Source: Synechococcus sp. Cruz-7E5 (GTDB lineage: Bacteria > Cyanobacteriota > Cyanobacteriia > PCC-6307 > Cyanobiaceae). Taken from it: 64,000 nt of DNA. The number at the start of each line of letters is the position of its first letter. Position 1 is the first letter of the stretch. The notes below the pieces were generated by a model. The model was not told the origin of the DNA, made no database searches, and worked only from the letters and a program-made list of their open reading frames with translations. The stretch is taken from contig NZ_JAGQCE010000003.1 of the NCBI RefSeq assembly GCF_024345995.1, positions 144,759-208,758 of the forward strand. The letters are read 5' to 3'. The position numbers and the translations under genes are program-made. Shown one piece after another: positions 1 to 8,819 of this stretch.

Positions 1-852
1 GAAGCCGAGCTGCAGCGCCGCGGCCTGATCCAGCGCTGCCGGTTGATCCAGGCCCGTCCGGCGGTGGACCGGGAGCTGCTTCGCTGCCACACCGCCAGCT
101 ACCTGCAGACGGTGCGCCGTGAGGTGGCCTACGGGGCCGCCCAGCTCTCCACCGGCGACACCACCATCGGCGAGCAGTCCGAAGACGTGGCCCGGCTGGC
201 GGCCGGCGGCACCCTGGCGGCGGTGGATGCTGTGCTGGCCGGGCGGGTGAACCATGCCTTCGCGCTGGTGCGGCCACCCGGGCACCACGCCGAGGCCGAT
301 CGGGGGATGGGCTTCTGCATCTTCAACAACGTGGCCCTGGCCGCCCGCCATGCCCAGGCGGTGCACGGTCTGGAGCGGGTGCTGATCGTCGACTGGGACC
401 TGCACCACGGCAACGGCACCCAGGCCATGTTCTGGAGTGATCCCAGCGTGCTCTACGCCAGCGTGCACGAGTGGGGCAACTACCCCGGCAGCGGCGCCGC
501 CGATGAGCGCGGCGAGGGGGCGGGGCGGGGCTTCACGCTCAACTGCCCCCTGCCGGCCTGCAGCGACGGCCAGGCCGTGCTCACGGCCCTGGACGCCGCC
601 CTGGCGCCGGTGGTCGCTCGCTTCCGGCCCCAGCTGGTGCTGGTGTCAGCCGGCTTCGACGGCCACCGCGACGATCCCCTCGGCCACTTCCTGCTCGAGG
701 ACGCCGACTACACCGCCCTCACCCAGCTCTGCCTGTCCATCGCCGCCGAGCACGCCGGCGGCCGGCTGGTGTCGGTGCTGGAGGGGGGCTATGGCCTGAA
801 GGGGCTGGCGGGTGGAGCCGCCGCTCACGTGGAGGCCCTGCTGGCGGCCTGA
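1..852 (+). CDS. Histone deacetylase-family (arginase-fold) deacetylase, 5' truncated
   Basis: The reading frame is open from base 1, so the true start lies upstream. Family hallmarks are visible: the PPGHHAEAD motif with its paired active-site histidines near fragment residue 95, DWDLHHGNG near 130 (zinc-binding Asp and His), and [10 protein letters not shown] near 217 (second zinc Asp). These belong to the bacterial class II HDAC / AcuC / acetylpolyamine amidohydrolase group, zinc enzymes that remove acyl groups from lysine side chains or polyamines. The end overlaps the convergent ligase/acetyltransferase gene by 28 bases. That neighbour may add acetyl groups to proteins, so a protein-deacylase role is tempting but inferred. 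The true substrate cannot be read from sequence. Confidence 0.88.
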   Translation, partial: EAELQRRGLIQRCRLIQARPAVDRELLRCHTASYLQTVRREVAYGAAQLSTGDTTIGEQSEDVARLAAGGTLAAVDAVLAGRVNHAFALVRPPGHHAEADRGMGFCIFNNVALAARHAQAVHGLERVLIVDWDLHHGNGTQAMFWSDPSVLYASVHEWGNYPGSGAADERGEGAGRGFTLNCPLPACSDGQAVLTALDAALAPVVARFRPQLVLVSAGFDGHRDDPLGHFLLEDADYTALTQLCLSIAAEHAGGRLVSVLEGGYGLKGLAGGAAAHVEALLAA

Positions 853-3662
853 TCCGCGCTGGCCTGATCGCCGGGCAGCGAAGCGCTGGCCAGATCGATC
901 CAGGCCTCGATCACCTCGTCGCCGGAGCGCAGCTGGAAGCCGAGCTTGCGGCACACCTTCTGCATGGCGCCGTTCCCGGGCAGGATCTCGGCCGTCACCC
1001 GGTCGATGCCCTCGTCGCGGCCACAGCGCAGCAGCTGGCCCAGCAGGGCGGTGCCCAGCCCCTGGTGCTGGTGGGCGTCGCCGATCAGCAGCGTGAACTC
1101 GGCGTCGTTGCGCTCATGCAGCCGGCTGAGGCGACCCACCGCCAGGATCCGATGCTCGCCGCTGTCCGGGTCGCGCCGGTCCACCACCAGGGCCAGTTCG
1201 CGCTCGTAGTCGCTGAAGCAGATTCGCACCAGCCGCTCGTGGGCGATGCGGTGGTTCAGCGAGGTCATGTGGAAGTAGCGGGTGTACACGCTCTCTTCCG
1301 AGAGGCTGCGGTGAAAGGCCACCAGCAGGGGCTCGTCCTCGGGTCGGATGGGCCGGATCGTCACCGGCGTGCCGTCCCGCAGCCGCCAGGGGCGCACGTA
1401 CTGGCTGGGATAGGGACGGATCGCCGGCCGCGGCAGGTGGCAGGTGGCTCCGGCCACCGGCTGGATGAGAATGCGGGCATCGAGGGCCACCAGGGGCCAG
1501 CACCGATCACCAGGCCGCACCAGCAGCGGATTGATGTCGATCTCACGGATGGCGGGCTGCTCCAGCACCAGCTGGCTGAGCCGCACCAGCAGGCGCTCCA
1601 GCTCCTCCAGATCGGCCGGAGGGCCGCCGCGCACACCCTGCAGGGCGCCGTACACGCGGGTCTGCTCCATCAACCGCCGCGCCAGGGTGGTGTTCAGGGG
1701 CGGCAGGCCCACGGCGCTGTCGCGGAACACCTCCACCAGGGTGCCGCCGCTGCCGAACAGGATCACCGGCCCGAACTGGGGATCGATGCTGCTGCCCACG
1801 ATCAGCTCCAGTCCCCCCTGCCGCCGCAGCATCGGCTGCACCGTCACCCCGTCGAAGGCCTGGGCCCCGAAGCGCTCGGGAATCGACTCCGCCATGGAGG
1901 TGAAGGCCTGCTCCACCGCCTCGGCGCAGGCCAGATCCAGCCACACCCCACCCACGTCGGTCTTGTGGGTGATCGTGGGGCTGTTGAGCTTGAGCACCAC
2001 CGGGTAGCCGATCGCCTCGGCGGCCTGGCGGGCTTCGGCGGCGCTGCGGGCCAGGCGGGTGTCGACCACCGGGATGCCGTAGCTGGCCAGCACCTGCTTG
2101 GCCTCCTGCTCGCTGAGCAGCGTGCGCCCCTCGGCCTGGGCCTGCTCCAGCACCCGGCGGCCAGCGGCATGGTCGGCGCCATCGCTCTCCGGCAGCAGCG
2201 CGGGGGTCTCGTAGAGCCCGCGCAGGGTGTAGCTGAAGCGCCAGAGCGAGTTGAACAGCCGCGCCGCGGCATCGGGGTAGGGGTTGGTGGCGATGCCGGC
2301 GGCGTTGAGGATCGCCACACCGGCGGCCACCTCATCGCCGCCCATCCAGCTGGCGAGCAGGGGTTTGCCGCTGCGTTCGGCCAGCTCCCGCAGGCGCTGG
2401 GCGGTAGTGGTGGGATCGGTCATCGCCTGGGGCGTGAGGATCACCAGCAGGCCATCGCTGCCGGGATCGGCGAGGGCGATCTCGATGGCGCGCCCATAGC
2501 GCTCCGGATCGGCGTCGCCAAGGATGTCGATGGGATTGGCGTGGCTCCACTGGGGCGGCAACACGGCATCGAGGGCGGCCAGGCTCCCGCTTGAAAGTTC
2601 CGCCAGCTGGCCGCCATTGAGCACCAGGGCGTCGGTGGCCAGCACGCCTGGGCCGCCGGCGTTGGTGACGATCGCCAGCCGCGGACCGGCGGGTCGCCGC
2701 GGCTGTTTGGCCAGCACATCGGCCAGATCGAACAGGTCGGAGAGGCGATCCACCCGCAGCACGCCGCAACGCCGCAGCGCCGCCTCCAGCACCGCATCAC
2801 TGCCGGCCAGGGCACCGGTGTGGGAGGCGGCCGCCCGCGCCGCCTCGGCAGTGCGGCCGCCCTTGATCAGCACGATCGGCTTGGTGAGCGCCACCTCCCG
2901 CGCCGCCGAGAGGAAGGCGCGGGCATCGCCGATCGCCTCCATATAAATAACGATGCTGCGGGTGGCGGGATCGTCGCCCAGGTAGGTGATCAGATCACCC
3001 CAGCCCACATCCAGCATCGAGCCGATCGACACGAAAGCGCTGAAGCCCACCCCCTGCTGATGGCTCCAGTCGAGCACCGCCGTGCAGACGGCCCCTGACT
3101 GGCTGAGGAAGCCCACATGCCCCGGTGCCGCCAGGCCGGCAGCGAAGCTGGCGTTGAGACCCAGGCGAGGATTCATCAGCCCCAGACAATTGGGGCCAAG
3201 CAGCCGCATGCCTGAACCCCGCAGGATTTCGCGCAGCTGGGACTCCAGCGCCAGCCCCTCGGGCCCCACCTCCCGGAAGCCGGCGGAGATCACGATCGCG
3301 GCCTTCACCCCGGCCGCCGCGCACTCCGCCAGCAGCTGGGGCACGCTGGCCGCCGGAGTGGCGATCAGGGCCAGATCGACCGGCTCGGGCACCTCCGCCA
3401 CCGTGGCGCAGCAGCGCACCCCCAGCACGCTGTGTCGCCCGGGGTTCACCGGGTACACCGTGCCGCCGAAGGGGGAACGGATGAGGTTCCAGAGCAGGAT
3501 GCGACCCACGCTGCCGGGTCGTTCGCTGGCCCCGATCACGGCCACGCAGCCGGGACGGAACAGGGCCCGCAGCGGTTGCCGCTCGCAGCGCAGGATGTCG
3601 TGGGCGGGATCGCTGCCGCCTCCCTGACCGGGCACCTGGCGGTAGCCCTCCGCGTCGGTCAT
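825..3662 (-). CDS. Bifunctional acyl-CoA ligase (NDP-forming) / GNAT acetyltransferase fusion (Pat-like)
   Basis: A 945-residue protein from the ATG at 3662; the longer upstream frame is out of character. Order of parts: CoA-binding Rossmann domain ([13 protein letters not shown] near residue 41), succinyl-CoA-ligase-like domains, ATP-grasp domain ([17 protein letters not shown] region), and a C-terminal GNAT domain. The layout matches Pat/PatZ protein lysine acetyltransferases and ADP-forming acetate-CoA ligases. His281 in [11 protein letters not shown] sits where the phospho-histidine of active ligases lies. In enterobacterial Pat proteins that half is considered catalytically dead, so the intact histidine suggests the ligase half may still work here. 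Likely roles are acetate/acyl-CoA metabolism and protein acetylation. It lies downstream of phoR on the same strand with a 118-base gap, so probably it is a separate transcript. Confidence 0.9.
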   Translation of the reverse strand: MTDAEGYRQVPGQGGGSDPAHDILRCERQPLRALFRPGCVAVIGASERPGSVGRILLWNLIRSPFGGTVYPVNPGRHSVLGVRCCATVAEVPEPVDLALIATPAASVPQLLAECAAAGVKAAIVISAGFREVGPEGLALESQLREILRGSGMRLLGPNCLGLMNPRLGLNASFAAGLAAPGHVGFLSQSGAVCTAVLDWSHQQGVGFSAFVSIGSMLDVGWGDLITYLGDDPATRSIVIYMEAIGDARAFLSAAREVALTKPIVLIKGGRTAEAARAAASHTGALAGSDAVLEAALRRCGVLRVDRLSDLFDLADVLAKQPRRPAGPRLAIVTNAGGPGVLATDALVLNGGQLAELSSGSLAALDAVLPPQWSHANPIDILGDADPERYGRAIEIALADPGSDGLLVILTPQAMTDPTTTAQRLRELAERSGKPLLASWMGGDEVAAGVAILNAAGIATNPYPDAAARLFNSLWRFSYTLRGLYETPALLPESDGADHAAGRRVLEQAQAEGRTLLSEQEAKQVLASYGIPVVDTRLARSAAEARQAAEAIGYPVVLKLNSPTITHKTDVGGVWLDLACAEAVEQAFTSMAESIPERFGAQAFDGVTVQPMLRRQGGLELIVGSSIDPQFGPVILFGSGGTLVEVFRDSAVGLPPLNTTLARRLMEQTRVYGALQGVRGGPPADLEELERLLVRLSQLVLEQPAIREIDINPLLVRPGDRCWPLVALDARILIQPVAGATCHLPRPAIRPYPSQYVRPWRLRDGTPVTIRPIRPEDEPLLVAFHRSLSEESVYTRYFHMTSLNHRIAHERLVRICFSDYERELALVVDRRDPDSGEHRILAVGRLSRLHERNDAEFTLLIGDAHQHQGLGTALLGQLLRCGRDEGIDRVTAEILPGNGAMQKVCRKLGFQLRSGDEVIEAWIDLASASLPGDQASADQAASRAST

Positions 3663-3780
3663 GGCAGGCGATCGCGACGTGGCGGTGCTCCCATCCAACC
3701 GCTGGGCACCCGGGGGGCGTGTATCGCATCCCACCCATCGGAGTCGTGACCACCTCCCTGGTGAACCGTGCGCACCGGCT

Positions 3781-4911
3781 TCATACCCCCTTCGGCAACA
3801 CCAGCTCCAGCACGCCACCACCTCGTGGATGGTTCCGCCCCTGCACCCGACCGGCATGGGTGAGAGCGATCTGCTGCACGATCGCCAGCCCCAGGCCACT
3901 GCCGGCGCGGCGGCTTCGCACCCGGGAGGGATCGCCCCGGTAGAAGCGCTCGAACATGTGGGAGAGGTCCTCGTCGCTGAAGCCAGAACCGTGATCCCGC
4001 ACCGTCAGCACCCACCACTGGCCGCTCTCCTCCACGCTCACCTCCACAGCCGCTCCATCGGGGCTGTAGCGCAGGGCATTGTCGAGCAGATTGAGCAGAG
4101 CTCGGTGCAACCGGGACGGATCTCCCCAGAGGGGACACGGCCGGCGTTCAGGAAAGGCCAGGCTGACGCCGCGCTGATCGGCCAGGGGGCGGAGGCTGCC
4201 CCAGGCGGCCTCCACCAGTTCCCCGAGATCCAGCACCTCATAGCGCCGGTCATCCCGCGGCAGGCTGTTCTCCAGGCGGGAGAGTTCGAGCAGGTCACCC
4301 ACGAGGCTCTGCAGCCGCTGCAACTCCCGCTGCAGTCGTTCGATCAGCACCACGTTCGAGTTTGTGGCCTGGGCGGCCAGGCTGTCCCCCACAAGCATGA
4401 GGGCGGTCAGCGGGGTCTTGAGCTCGTGGGCCACGTCACTGACCCAGCGACTCTGCTGATTGAGCTGGGATTCCAGTGAACGCCGGCTGTTGATCCAGAT
4501 CGCCACCCAACCCTCTCCGCCTGCCAGCAGCACCCCCTCGAGCGGTTCATTGCCCTGCCACCACTCCAGGCGCTGGGGACGACCCCGGCGGCCCACGGCC
4601 AGAATCGCCTCCTCCAGTTCCGGCTGCTGAATCAAGGCACGCACGGGCTGGCCTCGCACCAGTCGGTCGACGGGCAGTTGCAGCAACCGCTCGGCCCGGG
4701 GATTGATCGCCTGGATTCGCTGCTCTCCATCGACCACCAACCAGCCCTGGGGCGCTCCTTCCAACCAGGCCAGCAATTGCAACCGCCCCACCCCCGGCAG
4801 GAGGGGCTGGCCACTGGCCACGGGAGCCGCAGGCCCCTGCGGCCTGCGCCGGCCACGGGCCAGGACCCAGCCGAGCAGCACACCAAGGCCCAAGGCCAGC
4901 AGCAGCGTCAC
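3781..4911 (-). CDS. phoR: Phosphate-regulon sensor histidine kinase
   Basis: 376 residues. An N-terminal membrane segment (about residues 2-19) is followed by a short PAS-like region and a full kinase core. The core has the H-box [13 protein letters not shown] (phosphorylated His162), the N-box [15 protein letters not shown], and the G-boxes DHGSGF and [11 protein letters not shown]. It is encoded 10 bases after phoB on the same strand, in the normal cyanobacterial phoB-phoR (sphR-sphS) order. It would sense phosphate limitation at the membrane and phosphorylate PhoB. The single membrane anchor without a periplasmic domain fits PhoR, which relies on the Pst transporter and PhoU for input. 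Confidence 0.93.
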   Translation of the reverse strand: MTLLLALGLGVLLGWVLARGRRRPQGPAAPVASGQPLLPGVGRLQLLAWLEGAPQGWLVVDGEQRIQAINPRAERLLQLPVDRLVRGQPVRALIQQPELEEAILAVGRRGRPQRLEWWQGNEPLEGVLLAGGEGWVAIWINSRRSLESQLNQQSRWVSDVAHELKTPLTALMLVGDSLAAQATNSNVVLIERLQRELQRLQSLVGDLLELSRLENSLPRDDRRYEVLDLGELVEAAWGSLRPLADQRGVSLAFPERRPCPLWGDPSRLHRALLNLLDNALRYSPDGAAVEVSVEESGQWWVLTVRDHGSGFSDEDLSHMFERFYRGDPSRVRSRRAGSGLGLAIVQQIALTHAGRVQGRNHPRGGGVLELVLPKGV

Positions 4912-4921
4912 GGCCAGGGAC

Positions 4922-5659
4922 TCAACCGAAGCGGTAGCCGAAGCCCCTCACCGTGAGGATGTGCTCGGGAGCGGAGGGATTGGCCTCGAGCTTCTCGCGC
5001 AGCCAGCGGATGTGCACGTCCACGGTCTTGGTGTCGACCACGTAGTCGGTACCCCAGATCTGATCGATCAACTGGTTGCGGCTCCAGACACGGCCAGGGT
5101 TCTGCATGAAGAACTCCACCAGCCGGTATTCCTTGGGGGAGAGGTTCACCGTCTCACCGTCACGGGTGACGCGGAACTCATCGGGGTAGAGGGTCAGCTC
5201 CCGGTGATGAACGACCTCGCCGACGGGGAAGCGCTCGATCGTCTGCTGACTCCGGCGCAGCAGGGCGCGGCAGCGGGCCACCAGTTCACGCAGCCCGAAG
5301 GGCTTCACCAGGTAGTCGTCCGCGCCGAGCTCCAGTCCCAGCACCCGGTCCGTTTCCGTGTCGCGGGCACTCACCATCAGGATCGGGATGTGGGAATCAT
5401 GGCGACGCAGGTGGCGGCAGACATCCAGCCCCCCGACCCCCGGCAGCATCAGATCCAGCAGCACAAGATCAAAGCCCGTGGCTCCCTGGCGCTGGGACGC
5501 ATCAAATTGCCTGATGGCCTGACGGCCATCGGCGGCACACGCCACATCAAAACCTTCCTGGGCCAGGGCCTCTTCCAGGGTGGTGCGGATGCCGTCGTCA
5601 TCATCGACGATGAGCAGACGGGGCATGGGATCGTCCGGCCCCACAGGCTGATCGTTCAA
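4922..5659 (-). CDS. phoB: Phosphate-regulon response regulator (OmpR family)
   Basis: 245 residues from 5659; an internal ATG at 5626 (MPRLLIVDDDDG) is an equally reasonable start. The receiver domain carries the acidic pocket LIVDDDDG and the phospho-acceptor Asp69 in DLVLLDLMLPG, followed by a C-terminal winged-helix OmpR-type DNA-binding domain (SPKEYRLVEFFMQNPGRVWS, then VDVHIRWLREKLE). It is the partner of the adjacent PhoR and would bind Pho boxes such as those proposed upstream of the CRP-type regulator and pstS. The gap to the preceding regulator gene is 38 bases, so regulator-phoB-phoR could be one transcript. Confidence 0.93.
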   Translation of the reverse strand: MNDQPVGPDDPMPRLLIVDDDDGIRTTLEEALAQEGFDVACAADGRQAIRQFDASQRQGATGFDLVLLDLMLPGVGGLDVCRHLRRHDSHIPILMVSARDTETDRVLGLELGADDYLVKPFGLRELVARCRALLRRSQQTIERFPVGEVVHHRELTLYPDEFRVTRDGETVNLSPKEYRLVEFFMQNPGRVWSRNQLIDQIWGTDYVVDTKTVDVHIRWLREKLEANPSAPEHILTVRGFGYRFG

Positions 5660-5697
5660 AATTTAGGCCATCCGGGCATGGGACAGAACATGGGCGT

Positions 5698-6333
5698 TCA
5701 GTGGCGCCGGGGCAGGTGGCTGATCACCAGATGGCGCTGGGCATCGATCTTGAGCCAGCCTTCGTCGCGCAGCAGACCGATCACCCGTGTGACCGTGACC
5801 CGGGTGGTGGAGAGGGCGCTGGCCAGTTCCTGATGGGTGAGACGCAGATTGAGCCGCAGGCCTTCCTCACAGGCCTGGCCGTAGTCCTGAGCCAGCAGTT
5901 CCAGGAAGCCGCGCACCCGCTCTTCCACCCGGCGCAGACCCAGCAGGGAGAGCAGGGTTTCCGCCTGGCGATGACGGCTGATCACAGCCTGCATCACGGC
6001 CATGGCCAGATGGGGGGCCTGCTCGATCTCCGCACAGGTGAGACAGAGCAGATCGGAATCGGTGAGGGTGCAGGCCTCATAGGCCTGCACGTTGGTGAGC
6101 GGCTCACCGAAGGGCTCATTTGGGCCGGCCAGGCCCAGCAGCAGCGGATCGCCGTGGATGGTGACAGCCTCCAGCTTGACCATGCCGCGCACCACCAGCC
6201 AGATGGTGTTCTTGAGCAGGGGAACGGCGCTGCCCGCGCCGATATGCAGAAGTTGGCGCTGCCGATAGCTGGTTTCCAACACCTCACGGATGGCGTCGCT
6301 GCGGCCGGCATCGCGGAAAGGAGTCGTAACCAT
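5698..6333 (-). CDS. ptrA: CRP/FNR-family transcriptional regulator, PtrA-like
   Basis: 211 residues from the ATG at 6333. The N-terminal half has the cyclic-nucleotide-binding fold without obvious cAMP contacts. The C-terminal half is a Crp-type helix-turn-helix (LTHQELASALSTTRVTVTRV). Marine picocyanobacteria carry the CRP-type phosphate regulator PtrA near phoBR, and position between pstS and phoB is the main basis for the symbol. It probably modulates phosphate-stress genes under PhoB. Three TTA-containing octamers about 60 bases upstream look like a Pho box. It could instead be another Crp-family member; the regulator class is firm, the specific name is not. Confidence 0.75.
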   Translation of the reverse strand: MVTTPFRDAGRSDAIREVLETSYRQRQLLHIGAGSAVPLLKNTIWLVVRGMVKLEAVTIHGDPLLLGLAGPNEPFGEPLTNVQAYEACTLTDSDLLCLTCAEIEQAPHLAMAVMQAVISRHRQAETLLSLLGLRRVEERVRGFLELLAQDYGQACEEGLRLNLRLTHQELASALSTTRVTVTRVIGLLRDEGWLKIDAQRHLVISHLPRRH

Positions 6334-6392
6334 GGCCAATCTCCGGTGACACCACCGAGCGTATGGACGATGACCGACAAGCCAGCAAAGAA

Positions 6393-6423
6393 TGGATAAG
6401 GGGGCGGTTAACCCCTGGCTAAG
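6393..6423 (-). promoter_or_regulatory. Candidate Pho box upstream of the CRP-type regulator
   Basis: Read on the minus strand there are three octamers, CTTAGCCA, GTTAACCG and CTTATCCA, separated by 3 and 4 bases. That repeat period and the TTA core resemble the cyanobacterial PhoB/SphR site (octamers close to CTTAACCT, spaced 3 bases). The site lies 60-90 bases before the regulator start and just downstream of the pstS terminator. It is a pattern match by eye. Confidence 0.5.
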
Positions 6424-6432
6424 GTCTGCAGC

Positions 6433-6453
6433 AAAAAGGGGGCCGAAGCCCCC
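6433..6453 (-). terminator. Rho-independent terminator of pstS
   Basis: On the minus strand GGGGGC, a TTCG tetraloop and GCCCCC are followed directly by TTTTT. It lies 40 bases after the pstS stop and separates pstS from the downstream regulator gene. Confidence 0.85.
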
Positions 6454-6492
6454 AATGCTCACACCCTCAGGGGTGCACGAAACGCGTGCAGA

Positions 6493-7500
6493 TCATTTGC
6501 CGATCTTGGCCACCTCAGCCCGGGCGCGCGCGAGCACGGAGCCGGTGAGCGGCACGTAATCAAGCTGCTTGGCGATGGCCTGACCCTTGGGAGACAATCC
6601 CCAGTTCAGGAACTGCTTGATGGTGTCGGCCTTGGCGCCATTGCCGTTCTTGTAGGCCAGGATCCAGGTGAACGACGCAATCGGGAAGCTGTTGGCACCG
6701 GCGGGGTTGCAATCTTCTCCGCCCAGGCGGGAATCAAGCTTGATGTTGTTCAGAGCCGCCGCACCCGTGACATCATTGGCCATCACGAACTTGCCTGCCT
6801 TGTTCTGCACAGCAGCCGCCTGGATCTTGCCCTTCACAAAGGCTTGGTTCACGTATCCGATGGAGCCCGGTGTGTTCTGAATCAGGCCGGCCACACCCTC
6901 ATTGCCCTTGCCGGCCACACCCACGGGCCATTTGACGGACTTGGCGGTGCCCACCTTCGACTTCCACTCCGGCGAGAAGCAGGAGAGCGAGTTGGTGAAC
7001 ACGTAGGTCGTGCCGGAACCATCGGAACGGTGGGCCACCGTGATCGGTCCCTTGCCGCACTTCAGCTGATCCCAGGTCTTGATCTTGCCGAGAAAGATGT
7101 CGGCCACCTGGCGCTGGGTAAGCTTCAGGTTCCTGCAGCCGGGGTTGTTGTAGGCGGGGGTGACGGTGCCGCCGATCATCGGGATCTGCAGGGCGCCACG
7201 CTTGCCCGCCGCACCTGCGGTGAACTCACCCTTCTTCTCCTGCAGCTCCTCATCAGTGGCGCCGAAGTCAACGGTGCCGGCATGGAACTGGCGCACACCG
7301 GCGCCGGATCCCACTCCCTGATAGTTCACCTGTTTCTTGGTTGCCTTGGCGAATTCAACGGCCCAGCGTTGATAGGCAGGCGCAGGAAAGGTGGCTCCGG
7401 CTCCACTGATGGTGCTGGTTTGAGCGATGACCGGTATTGCCAGTCCGGCACCTACAGCACTGACAGCGGAGAGAATCAAGGCCTTCTTCGCGAAGGTCAT
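6493..7500 (-). CDS. pstS: Phosphate ABC transporter periplasmic binding protein (PstS/SphX)
   Basis: 335 residues from the ATG at 7500; another ATG four codons earlier is possible. A signal peptide (charged start, hydrophobic residues 7-25, cleavage likely after VIA26) precedes ISGAGATFPAP, the characteristic N-terminus of mature PstS. Phosphate-contact motifs such as GVGSGAGVRQF, FGATDEEL and RSDGSGTTYVF are present. It captures phosphate in the periplasm for the PstCAB transporter, whose other subunits are not in this window, so it is a stand-alone SphX-like copy. It has its own promoter region and terminator and is beside phoBR, so phosphate control is likely. Confidence 0.93.
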   Translation of the reverse strand: MTFAKKALILSAVSAVGAGLAIPVIAQTSTISGAGATFPAPAYQRWAVEFAKATKKQVNYQGVGSGAGVRQFHAGTVDFGATDEELQEKKGEFTAGAAGKRGALQIPMIGGTVTPAYNNPGCRNLKLTQRQVADIFLGKIKTWDQLKCGKGPITVAHRSDGSGTTYVFTNSLSCFSPEWKSKVGTAKSVKWPVGVAGKGNEGVAGLIQNTPGSIGYVNQAFVKGKIQAAAVQNKAGKFVMANDVTGAAALNNIKLDSRLGGEDCNPAGANSFPIASFTWILAYKNGNGAKADTIKQFLNWGLSPKGQAIAKQLDYVPLTGSVLARARAEVAKIGK

Positions 7501-7527
7501 CAGAACAGCCAATTGGGGAGCAACGTA

Positions 7528-7583
7528 TTAATAGCAATCCAATCAGTCTACTTGCGTTATCAACAGATTAACGGGTCATCAAG
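7528..7583 (-). promoter_or_regulatory. pstS promoter region with -10 element and Pho-box-like repeats
   Basis: On the minus strand an extended -10-like sequence TGCTATTAAT (TATTAA at 7528-7533) lies about 30 bases before the pstS start. About 22 bases upstream of it are GTTAATCT and GATAACGC, spaced 3 bases, with a weaker CTTGATGA one period further up. The stretch CGTTAATCTGTTGATAACG is also an imperfect inverted repeat. It is consistent with PhoB control but less regular than the site at 6393-6423. Confidence 0.4.
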
Positions 7584-7758
7584 GATCGATCAAATTGGCT
7601 ATGGACCTGAGCATGGTTTTGCCTCCTGGTCGCCAGAACCACGTCCAGAAGATCCCGATCCCATCACCGCCTCGCCTTCCAGCCGGCAATCGCCGTGGCG
7701 TACCCCACCCGGGGACGCGAGGGCGGAGACTGGACCCGAGACCTACAGCGACGCAGCC

Positions 7759-8010
7759 ATGAGCCAGGACATCGAGGACGTCTTCGCCTTCCTGGCCAGG
7801 ATTGATGCGGAACCCGGGTTACGGGAGGCCCTCAACCTGATCGAGACAGCCGAGCAGGTGGAGGAGCTGGCCGCAGGCCATGGCCACCGGGTGTCCGCCG
7901 CCACCCTGCTGGAGCTGTTCGAGCGCTGCCAGGAGGCGCCCCGGGCGCGACCGGGGCTGATGGACGAAAAGCTGATCCGGGTCTTCCTCCAACGCGACAA
8001 GCTGCGCTGA
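7759..8010 (+). CDS. Nif11-domain small protein
   Basis: 83 residues from the ATG at 7759. The sequence SQDIEDVFAFLARIDAEPGLREALN with the following EQVEELAAGHGHRVSAATL matches the Nif11 domain: a helix, 'FL..l..dp.L...l', then 'A...G..v....L'. Nif11 domains occur in small cyanobacterial proteins and as leaders of ribosomal peptides. There is no double-glycine cleavage site and no cysteine-rich core here, so it is probably not a lanthipeptide precursor. The stop is 7 bases before the ParB-like gene, implying cotranscription. Function is unknown. Confidence 0.75.
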   Translation: MSQDIEDVFAFLARIDAEPGLREALNLIETAEQVEELAAGHGHRVSAATLLELFERCQEAPRARPGLMDEKLIRVFLQRDKLR

Positions 8011-8017
8011 GCGTCCG

Positions 8018-8671
8018 ATGGTGTTGCGCCTGCCCCCCTTCGAACCCCTGCCGCCGCCGCCGGACTCCTCCGGAAAACTGCTGCAGGTGGCCGTGGCGGA
8101 GCTCCAACCCACCCAGCTCTGCGTGGGGCTGGCCGAGATCCGTCAGCGTCAGGCCGACTTCGCCGAGGAGAGCTCGAACCAGCGCAAGCGCTACCTGAGC
8201 GGCAAACCTGTGCCGCTGGTGCGCAGCGGCGATGGGACCCTGTGGATGGTGGATCGCCACCACCGTCTGCGCGCGCTGCTGGAGCTCGACGGCACCGCCA
8301 CCGCCTTCGGCTACGTGGCACTGCAGCTGGAGTCCCGCGAGCGGGAGCAGGCTCTGGCCGAACTGCTGGATCGCGGCTGGCTCTACCTCCACGACGGCCG
8401 CGGCCAGGGCCCCCAGCCACCCCAGCGGCTGCCCCGCACTTTGCTCGGGCTGGAGGATGACCCATACCGCAGCCTGGTCTGGAAGCTCAAGCAGGAGAGG
8501 CTGATCGCGCCGGCGCCGCTGATCCCCTTCCACGAGTTCCGCTGGGGCGCCTGGCTGCGCAGCCGCAGCCTGCCGCCATTCAGCTCACTGCGGCTGGAAC
8601 CGGCTCTGCCGGCCGCCCGCGCCCTGGCCCGCTCCCGGGCGGCCCGGGGGCTGGCGGGCTGGAAGGGCTGA
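8018..8671 (+). CDS. ParB-like nuclease-domain protein (chromosomal, not true ParB)
   Basis: 217 residues. The motif VGLAEIRQRQADF, then KPVPLVR, then WMVDRHHRLRALLEL (residues about 77-90) matches the stand-alone 'ParB-like nuclease' family found in cyanobacteria and proteobacteria, in which the DxHHR-type core resembles the sulfiredoxin/ParB fold. It lacks the helix-turn-helix and dimerisation parts of chromosome-partitioning ParB. The C-terminus is rich in Arg and Ala. It follows the Nif11-domain gene by 7 bases and probably shares its transcript. The biochemical role of this family is not established. Confidence 0.75.
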   Translation: MVLRLPPFEPLPPPPDSSGKLLQVAVAELQPTQLCVGLAEIRQRQADFAEESSNQRKRYLSGKPVPLVRSGDGTLWMVDRHHRLRALLELDGTATAFGYVALQLESREREQALAELLDRGWLYLHDGRGQGPQPPQRLPRTLLGLEDDPYRSLVWKLKQERLIAPAPLIPFHEFRWGAWLRSRSLPPFSSLRLEPALPAARALARSRAARGLAGWKG

Positions 8672-8721
8672 CAAACCACTGCACAGGCCCGGTCATGCCT
8701 CCCCTAGGGTGACCAGGTTAA

Positions 8722-8776
8722 GTCCCACTTAGTGGGGACCTCTGGTATCCCCGCTTCGATTCGGTCCGAGCGGACC
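8722..8776 (+). promoter_or_regulatory. Structured leader upstream of the DUF1611 gene
   Basis: Three inverted repeats lie in the 148-base gap before the gene: GTCCCAC/GTGGGGAC (8722-8739, one bulged G), GGGGA/TCCCC (8734-8752) and GGTCC/GGACC with GAGC loop (8764-8776). The first two share GGGGA, so they cannot form together, which is a layout typical of switching RNA leaders. A strong ribosome site AAGGAG at 8805-8810 stands 9 bases before the ATG at 8820. Confidence 0.4.
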
Positions 8777-8819
8777 ATTCGGTCGCCTCCTCTGAGCTTG
8801 AAACAAGGAGTGCAACCGG

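Noticed and set aside
825-954. Plus-strand continuation after the deacetylase
   Set aside because: Shadow of the GNAT C-terminus.
1065-2594. 509-residue plus-strand frame
   Set aside because: Shadow of the ligase/GNAT gene: Gln/His/Gly-rich composition with no family motif, fully inside a well-supported minus gene.
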